The translations under genes were made by a program, and so were the position numbers. Under the pieces are notes generated by a model that saw only the letters and a program-made list of their open reading frames with translations, ran no database searches and had not been told where the DNA came from. A stretch of DNA of 64,000 bases from Hyalella azteca (taxonomy: Eukaryota; Arthropoda; Malacostraca; Amphipoda; Hyalellidae), in the NCBI RefSeq assembly GCF_000764305.2, contig NW_025937944.1:177187-241186 (forward strand). Reading direction: 5' to 3'. This document shows positions 45,373 through 56,920 of this stretch, one piece after another (the first letter of the stretch is position 1; every line of letters begins with the position of its first letter).

Positions 45373-47934
45373 TTCTGTTGGAAGCGGACCTTCTTTACTT
45401 TCTTACCTGAACAGTTTGGTCACACTCATTCATCTTGCTTAAATGAAAGCGAAAGCGTCGACAATATTTATATATGCAAATTGGAAATTGTCGCATGGTC
45501 TCTGAGGCGTCTATTGATTTGGCAACGGGAAATTTGAAAATTACGAGATTATTGTGGCAGAGCAAGAAATGCCTTTGGTCGATGGTTAGGTTTGTTTAAC
45601 GTCGAGTTATATTTTATCGATCTACAATGTATTACGTTAATCTACCGGTAACTCCACAGGCAAAGACGTGTCGCAAGAATAACCGGTTCTCGCAACTCAG
45701 TAGTTTCCAATCGTAGAATCCGTCTGACTATCGAAGGGATTCGAGAAAATTATTTGACCATGGTAGAAATTCTACAATTCTGGTATTAGACATAACGTTA
45801 GTTGGATAATTTTCCGCATGATTCTGGATTACGCGCAGATTAAATCGAAACGATTCTGATTTACCCCAAGAATTGATGCAGCTTGTCGATCAGTAGGATT
45901 GAAGAACTCGCCCTAAGCGTCCACCGAGTATCTGTAATTATGTACGTAGAACGAATAGCCTTTGCAAATTTCGCTATACATGAATTTATCTTCTAACTTT
46001 TCACTTAACTTTTATTAGTGAAAGTACGCACTTTCTAGGAAACTATTCACATCTGCAATGCATCGTCCCGGATGACTTGACACTTGAGACCGAGCTAAGT
46101 TTGATGCTCAAGGAGGACGCGGACAAGACGAAGTGTTTTGCGTTGCAATTACGCTCTATTATGCACAATAAATTGCAAGTTTGCGCCACAAAGCGGCATC
46201 GACAAAGCAGCTTCGACAAAGCGCCTTGGCACTGCAGCTTTCAACACCGCTGTTCAATAAAGCCTTTCATAATAAACCCCATTATGTTGGTTTGTTCGGC
46301 GACCTCAGCACCTCCAATAGCTCCTGCTGCGCTCCTATAGGAAGCTTGCAGGTTATTCTCACCGTATAATGCGATCGTAACTGCAACGATGGTAAATTTA
46401 GGTTTAGGAAGTTTCAATGGTGATAAGAAATATTGACCTGGTGGACGATCTACAGATCTATTAAATTTTGTAATTTAATATTCAGATCATTCGTGTGTTT
46501 TCTTTCCACATAATTTTCTCTAGAGAATGCCTTGCTATATCTTTCAAGACTATATCCGTGCACACGGTTATCTGGTAACTAGAAATATTGACCTGGTGGA
46601 CAAAACATATGAATAATATGAATCTGAAATGCATCATTTGTCTGTTTTCGATGATATGGTCATGCCTTGCACGTTACTCTCTGTGTCTAGCTGACCGCAA
46701 CTGAGACGATGATCGTAAGTTGGATTTGAAAGTTACTCATGGCATTGTAAACTGATAAGCCGATGTTCAGTATACTTTTAAATTAATAGTATAGTGATCT
46801 TCTCCCATAGTTCGTATCTTCTCGATGAGGTCTTTTTAAGTCTTGCACGTTATATATAGCTTTCAATTAAGGCGATCGTATATGCAACAGCGATCTTACA
46901 TTGAAGTTTAGGATTTTCAAGGTAGCCTATAGCATGAAATTTTAACGATCTTCACATGATTTACGCGGTTTTATTCCGTACTGCTTGTACAACGACCGCT
47001 ATATAATGGGGCCAAGACAATTTACTGATACCGCCACTAATCAGCGTTTCACTGGCTTAGTGAAACGGAGTATTGGCCCTTCCGTGGCCTGTAGCGCCTA
47101 TGTATGAGGTCAATATTAAATTAAATTGTGGTTAGTACTTAAACATTGCACTGGATTCCGCTAGTGGCCCCGTTTACAGGTATTTTATTACAAAACTTCT
47201 CTTTAACTTCACTTCTTGTTGTCTGTCTGCTACAAATCTTATAATCAATAGTTAACACACTTCTAAATTTCCAATCGATCACACTTCTTCGTTTCCTTTA
47301 CAGCGTAAAGTCGGAGGCAATGCATGAATCAATTGACAGAATAAATAACTTTGAAAATGTATTTTTTTATTTAAAAAATGAAATTTAAAAATTAATTATT
47401 GTAATATTTGATAATATAATTAGAAATTCATTGTGCATGTGTAAAATCGGAGACACTGGATTCTTTAGAAGTGTTGTCTTTAAAAAGTAATTTTTAAATG
47501 CATATTATCATGATCTAGTAGAGAATTGTTAATGGATTGCAGTTTAGTTGTTAATGTAAGTTGAGACTGCAAGCTGATTTTGGAAAAAATTATGTATATT
47601 AAAAGCTAACATTTATACGAGCTTGAACAGTTGGTTGTCACTTCAAAGAGAACAAGCACTTGCCAGAACGTTGAGAACAGAGAAAACATTTGTTCGCGGC
47701 TTCTTACTGATATAGAACGCGAATAAGAAAGAATTTTTTGAACGTTCACAAATGAAGAACATTAAATTATTCGAATATTAGAGACAAATAGAACAATGGA
47801 TTCATTGATATTGTGTAAGGAAGGAGTTAGACGAACTTTGCAGAACTCTGATAACAGAGAACGCGGAAGCTGGATAACAGGAAGAATAATAACATCTCAG
47901 AACGGGTGGGTAACTGAGAGAACAATATCGCAGA
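45373..47934. other. Unique sequence downstream of gene C
   Basis: No supported gene. Contains a perfect 9-bp hairpin at 47045-47067 and a repeated phrase gaaatattgacctggtgga (near 46428 and 46583). Confidence 0.5.
47045..47067. repeat. Perfect 9-bp hairpin
   Basis: CGTTTCACT and AGTGAAACG flank ggctt. No neighbouring gene end explains it. Confidence 0.8.
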
Positions 47935-48400
47935 ACAGGGAGAACAATGTCTCCTCAGAACAGGGAGAACAAAGTTTCCTCAGAACAGGGAGAACAATGT
48001 CTCCTCAGAAAAGGGAGAACAAAGTTTCCTCAGAACAGGGAGAACAATGTCTCCCCAGCGCAGGGAGAACAACGTCTCCCCCAGAACACGGAGAACAATG
48101 TCTCCACAGAACAGGCAGAACTTTGTCTCCTCATAACAGGGAGAACAATGTCTACTCAGAACAGGGAGAACAATTGCTCCCCAGCGCAGGGAGAACAACG
48201 TCTCCCCAGAACAGGGAGAACAATGTCTACTCAGAACAGGAAGAACAATGTCTTCCATAACAGGGAGAACAATGTATCCCATAACAGGGAGAACAATGTC
48301 TCCCATAACAGGGAGAACAATGTCTCCCATAACAGGGAGAACAATGTCTCCCATAACAGGGAGAACAATGTCTTCCATAACAGGGAAAACAATGTGTTCT
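47935..48400. repeat. 24- to 26-bp minisatellite (cagggagaacaatgtctc)
   Basis: About nineteen units. The left part is variable (cctcagaa, cccagcg, cacagaa), while the right part is a regular 24-bp run ending cccataa. Confidence 0.97.
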
Positions 48401-48884
48401 CGACTAAGCAGCAAAAGGCTGTGTCCACGGCTAAGAAGTTAAGGTTAAGTTAAGTAGAGCGTATATTCACTAGTTAAGGTTAAGCCCGTTTTCTGGCTAT
48501 AACTAATTAAAATTATTGCAGTCTGAATTGGCTCATGAAGCATTTAGCGCACCATTGCGATCATATATGTTCATATGTACAATAATTACAATGTGCCCAT
48601 TTTCGTTAAGAAATCACCATACATACGAATTATATACGAATAATATACGTTTTTCTTCACTAGAATAGAATATATGTTACTGAGTAGCTGCTATTAAATA
48701 ACGAGATAGAAAATCAAATAAATCAACTTATTGTTTCTCTAATATTTTTTTCCGTTTCAATAATTTTCAACTTTTTGTAACCGCGAGTGAGTCATCCTGA
48801 CCCACTTAAGCCCGGAAAAAAAGCATGTCAGTGCCTAGCTCGCTCTCTGCTCGTGCTATCTGCAACCAAGTGTGTCAATATTTG
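48401..48884. other. Unique sequence, nothing recognised
   Basis: No gene or array was seen. Confidence 0.5.
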
Positions 48885-49160
48885 TGAAGTTTAACCCTTT
48901 AATTATTCTGAGTGAAATTGTTTGTGAAGTAGAACCCATTAATTATTCTGAGTGAAATTGTTTGTGAAGTTTAACCCTTTAATTATTCTGAGTGAAATTG
49001 TTTGTGAAGTAGAACCCATTAATTATTTTGAGTGAAATTGTTTGTGAAGTTTAACCCATTAATTATTCTGAGTGAAATTGTTTGTGAAGTTTAACCCTTT
49101 AATTATTCTGAGTGAAATTGTTTGTGAAGTAGAACCCTTTAATTATTCTGAGTGAAATTT
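48885..49160. repeat. 40-bp minisatellite
   Basis: Seven units at 40-bp spacing (ttgtgaagtttaacccttta, attattctgagtgaaattgt). Units alternate between gtttaaccctt and gtagaacccat forms. Confidence 0.97.
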
Positions 49161-49237
49161 AAATACGATCATGAGAAAAAAAGTGATGAATTTAGAAGGC
49201 CATTTAGAGATGGTGTGTGTGAGGGGGAAACCTTCTC

Positions 49238-49378
49238 TATATCAGGAGGTATCTTTCACTATATCAGGGGGTATCCTTCACTATATCAGGGGGTATCCTT
49301 CACTTTATCAGGGTGTATCCTTCACTATATCAGGGGGTATCCTTCACTATATCAGGGGGTACCCTTCACTATATCAGC
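49238..49378. repeat. 22-bp minisatellite containing an acceptor-like tract
   Basis: Six units of ctatatcagggggtatcctt-ca. Each unit has a pyrimidine-biased stretch ending in AG (ccttcactatatcag), which resembles a 3' splice site. Confidence 0.93.
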
Positions 49379-49489
49379 TTCATCATCTCCAAACTGTTCA
49401 TTTAGCAGCAAAATGACACAATTTACCGACACATAACAAATAATGAAGTAGTATCTATCACTATATCAGCTTCATCATCTCACCCGCCA

Positions 49490-49672
49490 CTGAAAGTCGC
49501 TGAAGTTTCTGAAAGCAGGAACAAGAAGCCAGACGCGGAACGTTGCGTTGTTTTGTCGCTGTTGGAGTCCGGGAAAACTAAAGCGGAATATGAGCGTCCG
49601 GCGAGGCATTTTTTGGGCTGCGTTTGGCCCGATGATTGCATTCATTCAGCGAATGTCAATCACGCTCCTTAG
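49490..49672 (+). CDS. Candidate terminal coding exon
   Basis: One plus frame is open to TAG at 49670-49672. With an acceptor at 49517-49518 the exon would read NKKPDAERCVVLSLLESGKT, then KAEYERPARHFLGCVWPDD and a short tail, with three Cys. Codon choice is GC-balanced in contrast to the AT-rich flanks. No homolog was recognised and the upstream exon is unknown. Confidence 0.3.
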   Translation: MKVAEVSESRNKKPDAERCVVLSLLESGKTKAEYERPARHFLGCVWPDDCIHSANVNHAP

Positions 49673-50104
49673 AAAAGAACCAAGGCTTTTCTCTTCTTAA
49701 GATACCAAGGTGACTTGTAGAAAATTTCACCTCTTTTGTGGTGAATGTGGTGAATGTGATGAAGGGCTACTGGAGACAGCGGAGAATTGGTCGTGTTGTT
49801 CAGATGCTGGCTTCGCTACTGTAGGTTTATTGTTGGCTTTATAGACGCATTTTGCTGCTCAGGACTCGCATTCATAACAATATTGAGTGAACGCTCAGCA
49901 AAATGCATAAATGTGTTAATATATATAAGAACATTTTCTTGTAACTAGCCAAGTCATTTTACCTGCAAAAATTTCATTAAAATGGCAATAGTTTTTCAAC
50001 TGCATTATAATGCATAAGATTTATATATTAATTTCAACGAGCATATAAGCACACAGACATTCTTCCTTTATCCGCCTGCATGGCAGTATACGATAGCTCA
50101 GTTA
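49673..50104. other. Unique sequence, nothing recognised
   Basis: No gene or array was seen. Confidence 0.5.
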
Positions 50105-50357
50105 ATATATTACCCTAGACGCGGATGCTTCAATATTACCCTAGACTCGGATGCTTCAATATTACCCTAAACGCGGATGCTTCAATATTACCCTAGACGC
50201 GGATGCTTCAATATTACCCTAGACTCGGATGCTTCAATATTACCCTAAACGCGGATGCTTCAATATTACCCTAGACGCGCATGCTTCAATATTACCCTAG
50301 ACTCGGATGCTTCAATATTACCCTAAACGCGGATGCTTCAATATTACCCTAGACGCG
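50105..50357. repeat. 27-bp minisatellite with a three-unit higher-order pattern
   Basis: Nine to ten units of 27 bp (gcggatgcttcaatattacc). Unit types cycle agacgcgg, agactcgg, aaacgcgg, giving an 81-bp higher-order unit. The array runs into the N gap. Confidence 0.97.
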
Positions 50358-50411
50358 NNNNNNNNNNNNNNNNNNNNNNNNNNNNNNNNNNNNNNNNNNN
50401 NNNNNNNNNNN
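50358..50411. other. Assembly gap (54 N)
   Basis: Unresolved bases adjoining the 27-bp array, which probably continues into it. Confidence 0.99.
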
Positions 50412-50758
50412 TCTATGGGGCGTGGTGAACGTAAAAATGGACGTAGAGAGATGATTTTGCTACCAATAGAATCGTCAGAAAGTAAGCTTTAACATGAGTA
50501 TATGCACCGGATAATGCCATGACTGGCCGCTTTACGTCAGGCGTTCCTTTTTAGTTTGTCCAGCCCTCTAATTAGTTCCCATAGGAGTTCTTAAAGGGCC
50601 TAAAAACTGCCCTTCTTTGGGAAGCTGTCACGAAATCATTTTTAGACGCACAGGGATGATTCTGGTACCGTTGAATGCGTTGAAAAGTGAGCTTTAAGAT
50701 GAGCCCAAAAAGTGGAAAACGCCTAAATTGAAAATTTTAGGTTAGGCGGTCCCCTTAA
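50412..50758. mobile_element. Fragments of the TTAA MITE family
   Basis: Two partial copies related to the 43018-43353 element. Both share its internal stretch (variants of ggtaccgttgga followed by gtgagctttaa-atgag). The second ends with GGTTAGGCGGTCCCC and TTAA at 50755-50758, a diverged terminal repeat. Confidence 0.6.
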
Positions 50759-51229
50759 CCTGCAAACAGATACATCAATATTTTCCTAGACGCGGTTCGT
50801 TCTGTATTCCACTAGAAGTGAATTTTTATATCAGACCCTAGATGCGGATTCTTTTATACTACCTATGACGTGGGTTCTTCTGTTGTTATTGTGCTCTAAA
50901 TAATTACTTACTTGTACTGGGACTCCAGGTGAAACACTTTATCACTTTATCAGCAATGATGCATTGTAATGTTCAAATGTGAACACTGCTGAATGTGTTT
51001 AAGTTTTTTATCAGCAGTATTATATAGCAGTGTTTAATTATATCTAAACGGTTACGACAGTACAGTATTAAGTTTGAAATCTTACTTTTATTTGAAATTT
51101 GACGCCAATTCATTAGGATAGCTAATATTTTTCACGATTCAAAATTTCAGTTTTGCTAATACAGTTTCTTGTCATTTCCGTATTTCCAGTCAATGAAATC
51201 TTAATTGGAGCACAAATTTGTATTAGGAA
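50759..51229. other. Unique sequence, nothing recognised
   Basis: No gene or array. Weak tcctagacgcggttc phrases near 50785-50880 echo the 27-bp array. Confidence 0.5.
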
Positions 51230-51325
51230 AAGAAGTTAAGTAGTTAAGTAGTTAAATAGTTAAATAGTTAAGTAGTTAAGTAGTAAAGTAGTTAAGTAGT
51301 AAAGTAGTTAAGAAGTTAAAAAGTA
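51230..51325. repeat. 9-bp repeat (tagttaagt)
   Basis: About ten units of agttaagta, agttaaata and agtaaagta. Confidence 0.93.
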
Positions 51326-52234
51326 CAAGCTTCTTGTTTTTTCTGCTATTAAATTTACTTGAATCAAAATTGAACTTAGTAAAATAAATCATCGAATCAA
51401 TAAATTTAACTTCACATTACAATATAACTAAATGAAACGAGTAGTGACGTGAAGTAACGTTCGAGGACTGAACTGTTCCGTCATTATATTATTGAAGAGC
51501 AACGCTATATGCTAAGGCTGATCATTCGCTATTGTCGGGCCAAACGAAGTCTCTATTGTTATTCTGATTGGGATTGTAGGCGCCACAATAGCGCCCCTTA
51601 CAATTCACTATTAAGCGCACTCGCTCTTAGCTAAAATTGACGCGACCTTACGAAAATCGCTACAAATTTCTGCCATGTTGAAAACAACGAATAATTGTAG
51701 CGGTGCTAAAATTGGGAACAACGAACAATTGCGCTGGTACGAAAACTGAAAACGCCAAATGAAGATAATAACAACAAATTATTTTTTAATTATACCAGTT
51801 TCGCTAAAAAAAGAAGCGTTGTGCACCTACATCGCATTGACGCCTACATATAATTGCAACGTATGACAGTAACGCCTTTTAAAGTTCAGCGAGAAAACGC
51901 AAACAATAACATAAAAAATATTTGTTTACGTAAATTTTTTAGTAATTTGTAACTATCCATTTTAGTTTTAGCATTTTCCCATCGTTTTAATCATTGTTTG
52001 ATACAGTGTTTTCTTATATAATTATCTATGCATAGAATTTAACCGCATATGATGAAACTATCCGAGCAGGCGATATAATTTACCCCAAAAGCGAATAATT
52101 CTAAGAAAACGCTGTTGATTTCTCGGCCAGGTTCCTCCCACTTAGCGATGACAATGGCACAAACGAACTCGGTTCATATCATTTATAGCGACTTAGAACT
52201 TCGCAAGGGCTGGTCCAAGTTTTCTGTAATAATT
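51326..52234. other. Unique sequence, nothing recognised
   Basis: No gene or array was seen. Confidence 0.5.
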
Positions 52235-52498
52235 TTAAGCTTGTTCAATGCTGGCTAAAGCATTTTCTAGAGTTTTATCGAATGAATAAATGGTAATGAA
52301 CAAAACCGAAGCCAGACTTTTAGCGGTCACTTTGTCAAAAACGTTGAGATTTGTGCGGCATTTGTCAGCCCCGCTAAGAATTTCATCGAAACGAACGTAC
52401 GCAAAATCGTCGGAATTTAGCTCGGAGTTTTGACAAATGGCGAGACAGGCGAACAGGAGGGCGTCAAACAGTCCCCTGAGAGCCGCTAAAATATGCAA
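52235..52498 (-). CDS. Candidate coding segment, minus strand (up to 87 aa)
   Basis: The frame is open from 52498 to a stop at 52235-52237, with codons mostly of the purine-first type. It reads RGLFDALLFACLAICQ, then SELNSDDFAYVRFDEILSG and ends TLENALASIEQA. An acceptor-like atattttag lies at 52486-52494, so it could be a terminal exon. No family was recognised; chance is possible. Confidence 0.3.
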   Translation of the reverse strand: MHILAALRGLFDALLFACLAICQNSELNSDDFAYVRFDEILSGADKCRTNLNVFDKVTAKSLASVLFITIYSFDKTLENALASIEQA

Positions 52499-52829
52499 AT
52501 GGTGATGTGTTGCTGGCGGAATATATAATTACAATTGTACCTCTGATGCCGAAAAGCCCGCGACAACTTGAGGAATTTTCTAATCATTCCCATGTCGTGC
52601 TGCGTTCACGAACCCTCGTCGCCACGCATCGTCCTTCATATTGCACATCGTATGTGTTGTGTTGCTGCATGGAGCATTATAATTGTTTTTGTTACTACTT
52701 GAAACAACACAATAGATTGTTTTGCTTTGTATGACGCTGCTTATAACACAATGAACAAGGTACAATAGTCGAGACACTCGGGCAGGCTTCAGAGCGCAGC
52801 TACCTCACATGAACGCCTTCTAACTTTGG
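52499..52829. other. Unique sequence, nothing recognised
   Basis: No gene or array was seen. Confidence 0.4.
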
Positions 52830-53030
52830 TTTTGAGACACCGCAAAGGCGGCCGCTTGGCCACGACTTTGCGACGCCTTTGTCACGCCTAAAGCGTCTCA
52901 GCGACGTCTATAACACACCTAAAGCGTCTCAGCGACGCCTATAACGCGCCTAAAGCGCCCCGGTGATGCCTGAAGCGTCTCAGCTACGCCTTTGTAATGC
53001 CTAAAGCGTCTCGGCGACGCTTTTGTCAAA
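52830..53030. repeat. ~24-bp GC-rich minisatellite (gcctaaagcgtctcagcgac)
   Basis: Seven or eight diverged units of 18-27 bp. A 120-codon open frame starting in the last units (52997-53359) is not supported by motifs. Confidence 0.9.
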
Positions 53031-53339
53031 TCCTAAATGCGATTGCAATGCTCAAGCTTGCTTCCAAAATCAGACGAAGCGATAAGAAATTCGTCGCTCC
53101 GATTCCAATGGCAACTTTCTCTTACGAGTTGGCGAGTTGTGGCGCTCGCAACATATGCATAAGAAGCCTACGAAATGATGGCCATTGTTATGCCGTCAAA
53201 ATATTCAGGCTTCAACGGTCGCTTCATAAACGCGCGAGTAAAATTAAGAGTTCATTCACGCGCCCAGCACTGGCATCGATCTGGTGCATTGTCGCTGCAA
53301 ACTTGGGGCTAAACGCGGCGCAAAACACAACTACACTGA

Positions 53340-53880
53340 ACACTTGGTCTGTGTGTTGAACACTGTATTAGTCCGACACAGTTCTGTTCTGTATACTGAA
53401 GGTAGTCATGGCCTGTATACTGAACGTAGTCTTGGTCTGTATGCTGCAGTAATCTCTGTTGTATACTGAACTCAGTTTTGTTCTGTATACTGAAGACAGT
53501 TTTGTTCTTTATACTGAACACAGTTATGTTCTTTATGATGAACACAGTTTTGTTCTTTAAACTGAAAAAAGTTATGTTCTTTATACTGAACTCAGTTTTG
53601 TTTTTTTGCTGAACATAGTTTTGTTCTTTATACTGAACACAGTTATGTTCTTTATACTGAACACAGTTATGTTCTTTATGCTGAACACAGATATGTTCTT
53701 TATGCTGAACACAGTTTTGTTCTTTATGTTGAACATAGTTTTCTTCTTCATACTGAACATAGTTTTGTTCTTTACACCAAAACATCGTTATGTTCTTTAT
53801 ACTGAACACAGTTATGTTCTTTATATTGAACACAGTTCTGTTCTTTATACTGAACAGAATATTGGTCAGTGTGTTGAACA
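53340..53880. repeat. 22-bp minisatellite (gttctttatactgaacacag)
   Basis: About 24 units of 22-23 bp; units at both ends are more diverged. Confidence 0.97.
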
Positions 53881-53999
53881 ATGTATTGGTTTGCATCGTC
53901 AAGAAAATCCTGGAATATATACTGTGTGAAATGCTCATCAGTATCTGCTGAATATTCGTTTTTTATGTGAAAAAATTGTGAAACTTTGTCCCAATAGCA

Positions 54000-54135
54000 A
54001 TGCAGCTCTTGCCCTCGTGCGGCCCTCCTGATCAAATTTTGCCCGGCAAAACGACGTATCAGTGCTACGTGCGGGAAGTGGACAAGAAAACCCATACATT
54101 TTTTGAGTGTAGTACATCTGCTGTGAATTTAAACG
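54000..54135 (+). CDS. Candidate coding segment feeding into a minisatellite
   Basis: The frame is open from 53982 through ATG 54000 to TGA 54171-54173. It reads QLLPSCGPPDQILPGKTTYQ, then CYVREVDKKTHTFFECS and on to DGLIFTCTPITV. An acceptor-like tgcag is at 54001-54005. The last twelve residues are encoded by what becomes the first unit of the array at 54135-54890. The Cys spacing suggests a small extracellular module, but no family was recognised. Confidence 0.28.
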
Positions 54136-54890
54136 ACGGTCTGATATTTACATGTACACCTATAACTGTTTGAAATAACGTAATAGATCCAAAGTTCTCA
54201 CTAGCAGGGATTGCTAGAACGGTCTGATATTGACATGGTTACCTATAACTGTTCTATATAACGAAATGGATGAAACATTTTCACTAGCAGAGCATTGCTA
54301 GAACGGTCTGATATTGATATATGCACCTATAACTGTTCTATATAACACAATAGATGTAACGTTCTCACTAGCAGAGCATTGCTAGAACGGTCTGATATTG
54401 ACATGTACACCTATAACTGTTCTATATAACGTTATTGATATAACATTTTCACTAGCAGGGCATAGCTGGAATGGTCTGATATTAACATGTACACCTATAA
54501 CTGTTCTATATAACGTTATTGATATATTGACATGTACACCTATAACTGTTCTATATAACGTTATGGATGTAACATTTTCACTAGCAGAGCATTGCTAGAA
54601 CGGTCTGATATTGACATGTGCACCTATAACGGTTCTATATAACGTAATGGATGTAACATTTTCACTAGCAGGGCATTACTAGAATGGTCTGATATTGGCA
54701 TGTACACCTATAACTGTTCCATATAACACAATAGATCTATCGTTTTCACTAGCAGGGCATTGCTACAATGGTCTGATATTGATATATGCACCTATAACTG
54801 TTCTATATAACGTTATTGAGCTAACATTTTCACTAGCAGGGATTGCTAGAGCGGTCTGATATTGACATGTGCACCTGCTAGGCGTTAGTA
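54135..54890. repeat. ~76- to 90-bp minisatellite
   Basis: Nine full units plus one partial, with ggtctgatattgacatg, cacctataactgttctatat and ttttcactagcagggcattg blocks. One unit is truncated near 54530. Confidence 0.95.
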
Positions 54891-55189
54891 GCAGAATATG
54901 ATATGACATTTTCACGTGCTGGACATCTTCGTTATAAATTATGATGGTCATAACGGCCATAACGGCCCAGGAGACACGTTGCAACTGCGCGTCGTCACAG
55001 ATAAACTGCCTGCGTTTGGATGCGTTATAACGCTGTGATGAGTGACACTCAGGGCCATTGTAACGCTAACGCCGCACTTAGAGTACCGTCACTCACGCCT
55101 TGCTTTGATTTATTTGCTGTATTTATCTTGGTAAGATTTGTTTACAGTGCCGTTGCCAGCGATACGAATTAGGGTCACTGTTTACACTG
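54891..55189. other. Unique spacer
   Basis: Contains gtcataacggccataacggcc but no recognised gene. Confidence 0.4.
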
Positions 55190-55455
55190 TTAAGGTAGCG
55201 ATATGAATGTGAATGGCTGTTCACACAGTTAAGATATATCGATATGAATGTGAAAAGCTGTTTATAAAGTTAAGATTACGATGTGAATCTGAAAGGCTGT
55301 TTACACAGTTAAGATTACGATATGAATGTGAAAAGCTGTTTATAAAGTTAAGATTACGATATGAATGTGATAGGCTGTTTACACAGTTAAGATAGCGATA
55401 TGAATGTGATAGGCTGTTTACACAGTTAAGATAGCGACATGAACGTGAAAGGCTG
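55190..55455. repeat. ~41-bp minisatellite
   Basis: Six to seven units: gttaagattacgatatgaat, gtgaaaggctgtttacaca. The acaca and ataaa endings alternate. Confidence 0.96.
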
Positions 55456-56634
55456 TCGACGTCGGGAATGTTCCTGAAGAGTATATAGGTATAAATATTT
55501 TTTCGTGAATTGCACAATAGTTTTCAAGGAATTGCTAAGGAAACGTACGCAAGGCAAGTGAATTGTTGACAGTGACAGAGAGGTACAGAATTGATAGTAA
55601 AATGCAAGTACATGTTTGACAGCAGAATGTATATACACAGTTGACAGTAACACGCCGAATTGCAGATACAAAGCTTTACAGTGATATATGCAGATAAAAA
55701 GTTGCATGGAACCTGCAAGTATAAACTGAATACTAACATGAATATACATGTATGACAGTAACATGACTGTGCATACATGATAGTGACATGCTGGTACATA
55801 TTTCAAAACATATGAGAGCCGGACAAGAAATTTACAGCATACCAATGTTATTTTCGTAATAAATGCCTATAACGTTATTTATAATATTGTCAGCTTTATA
55901 AAGACTATAATGCTCCTATAAGTTATTTAAATTAATTCAATTTCACAAACGGCTGAACTGACGGTCGTGAAATTTAAACGTCATTTTGCCGGTATAAGAG
56001 AAATTAATTTTGAAGCTTGAGGGAATATCCAAGTTGAATTTAGAAAGTTATCAATACTTATTTTATTTTAGATACGGCTGAACTGACGCACTGAAATTAA
56101 AATAGTATTTTAGTCCTTTTGAAGTAAATAAATTTCTAGGTTTCGGGTAATTTTCAAGTAGAATATAAAGGAATTTATTTGAAAAACATTTAAACATTAC
56201 ACTGCTGGTGAAGCATGTAAGTTATTATAAAAAATTCAATTTCGGACCAACTACACCGACATCTATGCCACTAATGTGGCCAGTATAGGAAGTGATAAAA
56301 TTTAGATTAAGAAGAATAGGAAAAAAATTAGGAATTTAAGGGATATTCGGAGTTAAATAATTATAGTTCTCACCGGAAAACACAAGTTCTGAAATGGTTG
56401 ACTTGACATTGTAACATTCTTGCAGCCACTGCACTGTTGAAAAGAGAATTAAGTTCTCAAGTGAAGCGATATTTGGTATTGAAGCATCCAAGTTTTGCTC
56501 GGAAAACGCATTTATGAAACGACTGAACGGAGAAGCTGTAGCTGAAGTAAAACAAGTTATTAAAATTCTAAGTTATATAATTATATATCAGGAACGGCTG
56601 TACTTCACACAGGATATGTGAATAATATTTTTGT
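55456..56634. other. Unique AT-rich sequence, nothing recognised
   Basis: Weak repeats of acatgacagtgac-like phrases near 55560-55800. No gene was seen. Confidence 0.5.
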
Positions 56635-56920
56635 CGTGTTGCAGGAGCGTGTGTTGCAGGAGCGCGTGTTGCAGGAGTGTGTGTTGCAGGAGCGTGTGTT
56701 GCAGGAGCGTGTGTTGCAGGAGCGTGTGTTGCAGGAGCGCGTGTTGCAGGAGTGTTGCAGGAGCGTGTGTTGCAGGAGCATGTGTTGCAGGAGCGTGTGT
56801 TGCAGGAGCGTGTGTTGCAGGAGCGTGTGTTGCAGGAGCGCGTGTTACAGGAGCGCGTGTTGCAGGAGCGCGTGTTGCAGGAGCGCGTGTTGCAGGAGCG
56901 CGTGTTGCAGGAGCGTAGGA
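56635..56920. repeat. 15-bp minisatellite (gttgcaggagcgtgt)
   Basis: About nineteen units of 15 bp, varying between gcgtgt and gcgcgt, with one shortened unit. The frame-preserving, stop-free unit gives open frames on both strands; these are not called as genes. Confidence 0.97.

Noticed and set aside
52997..53359. 120-codon open frame starting in the GC-rich repeat
   Set aside because: It begins inside a minisatellite and shows no recognisable motif or splice structure.
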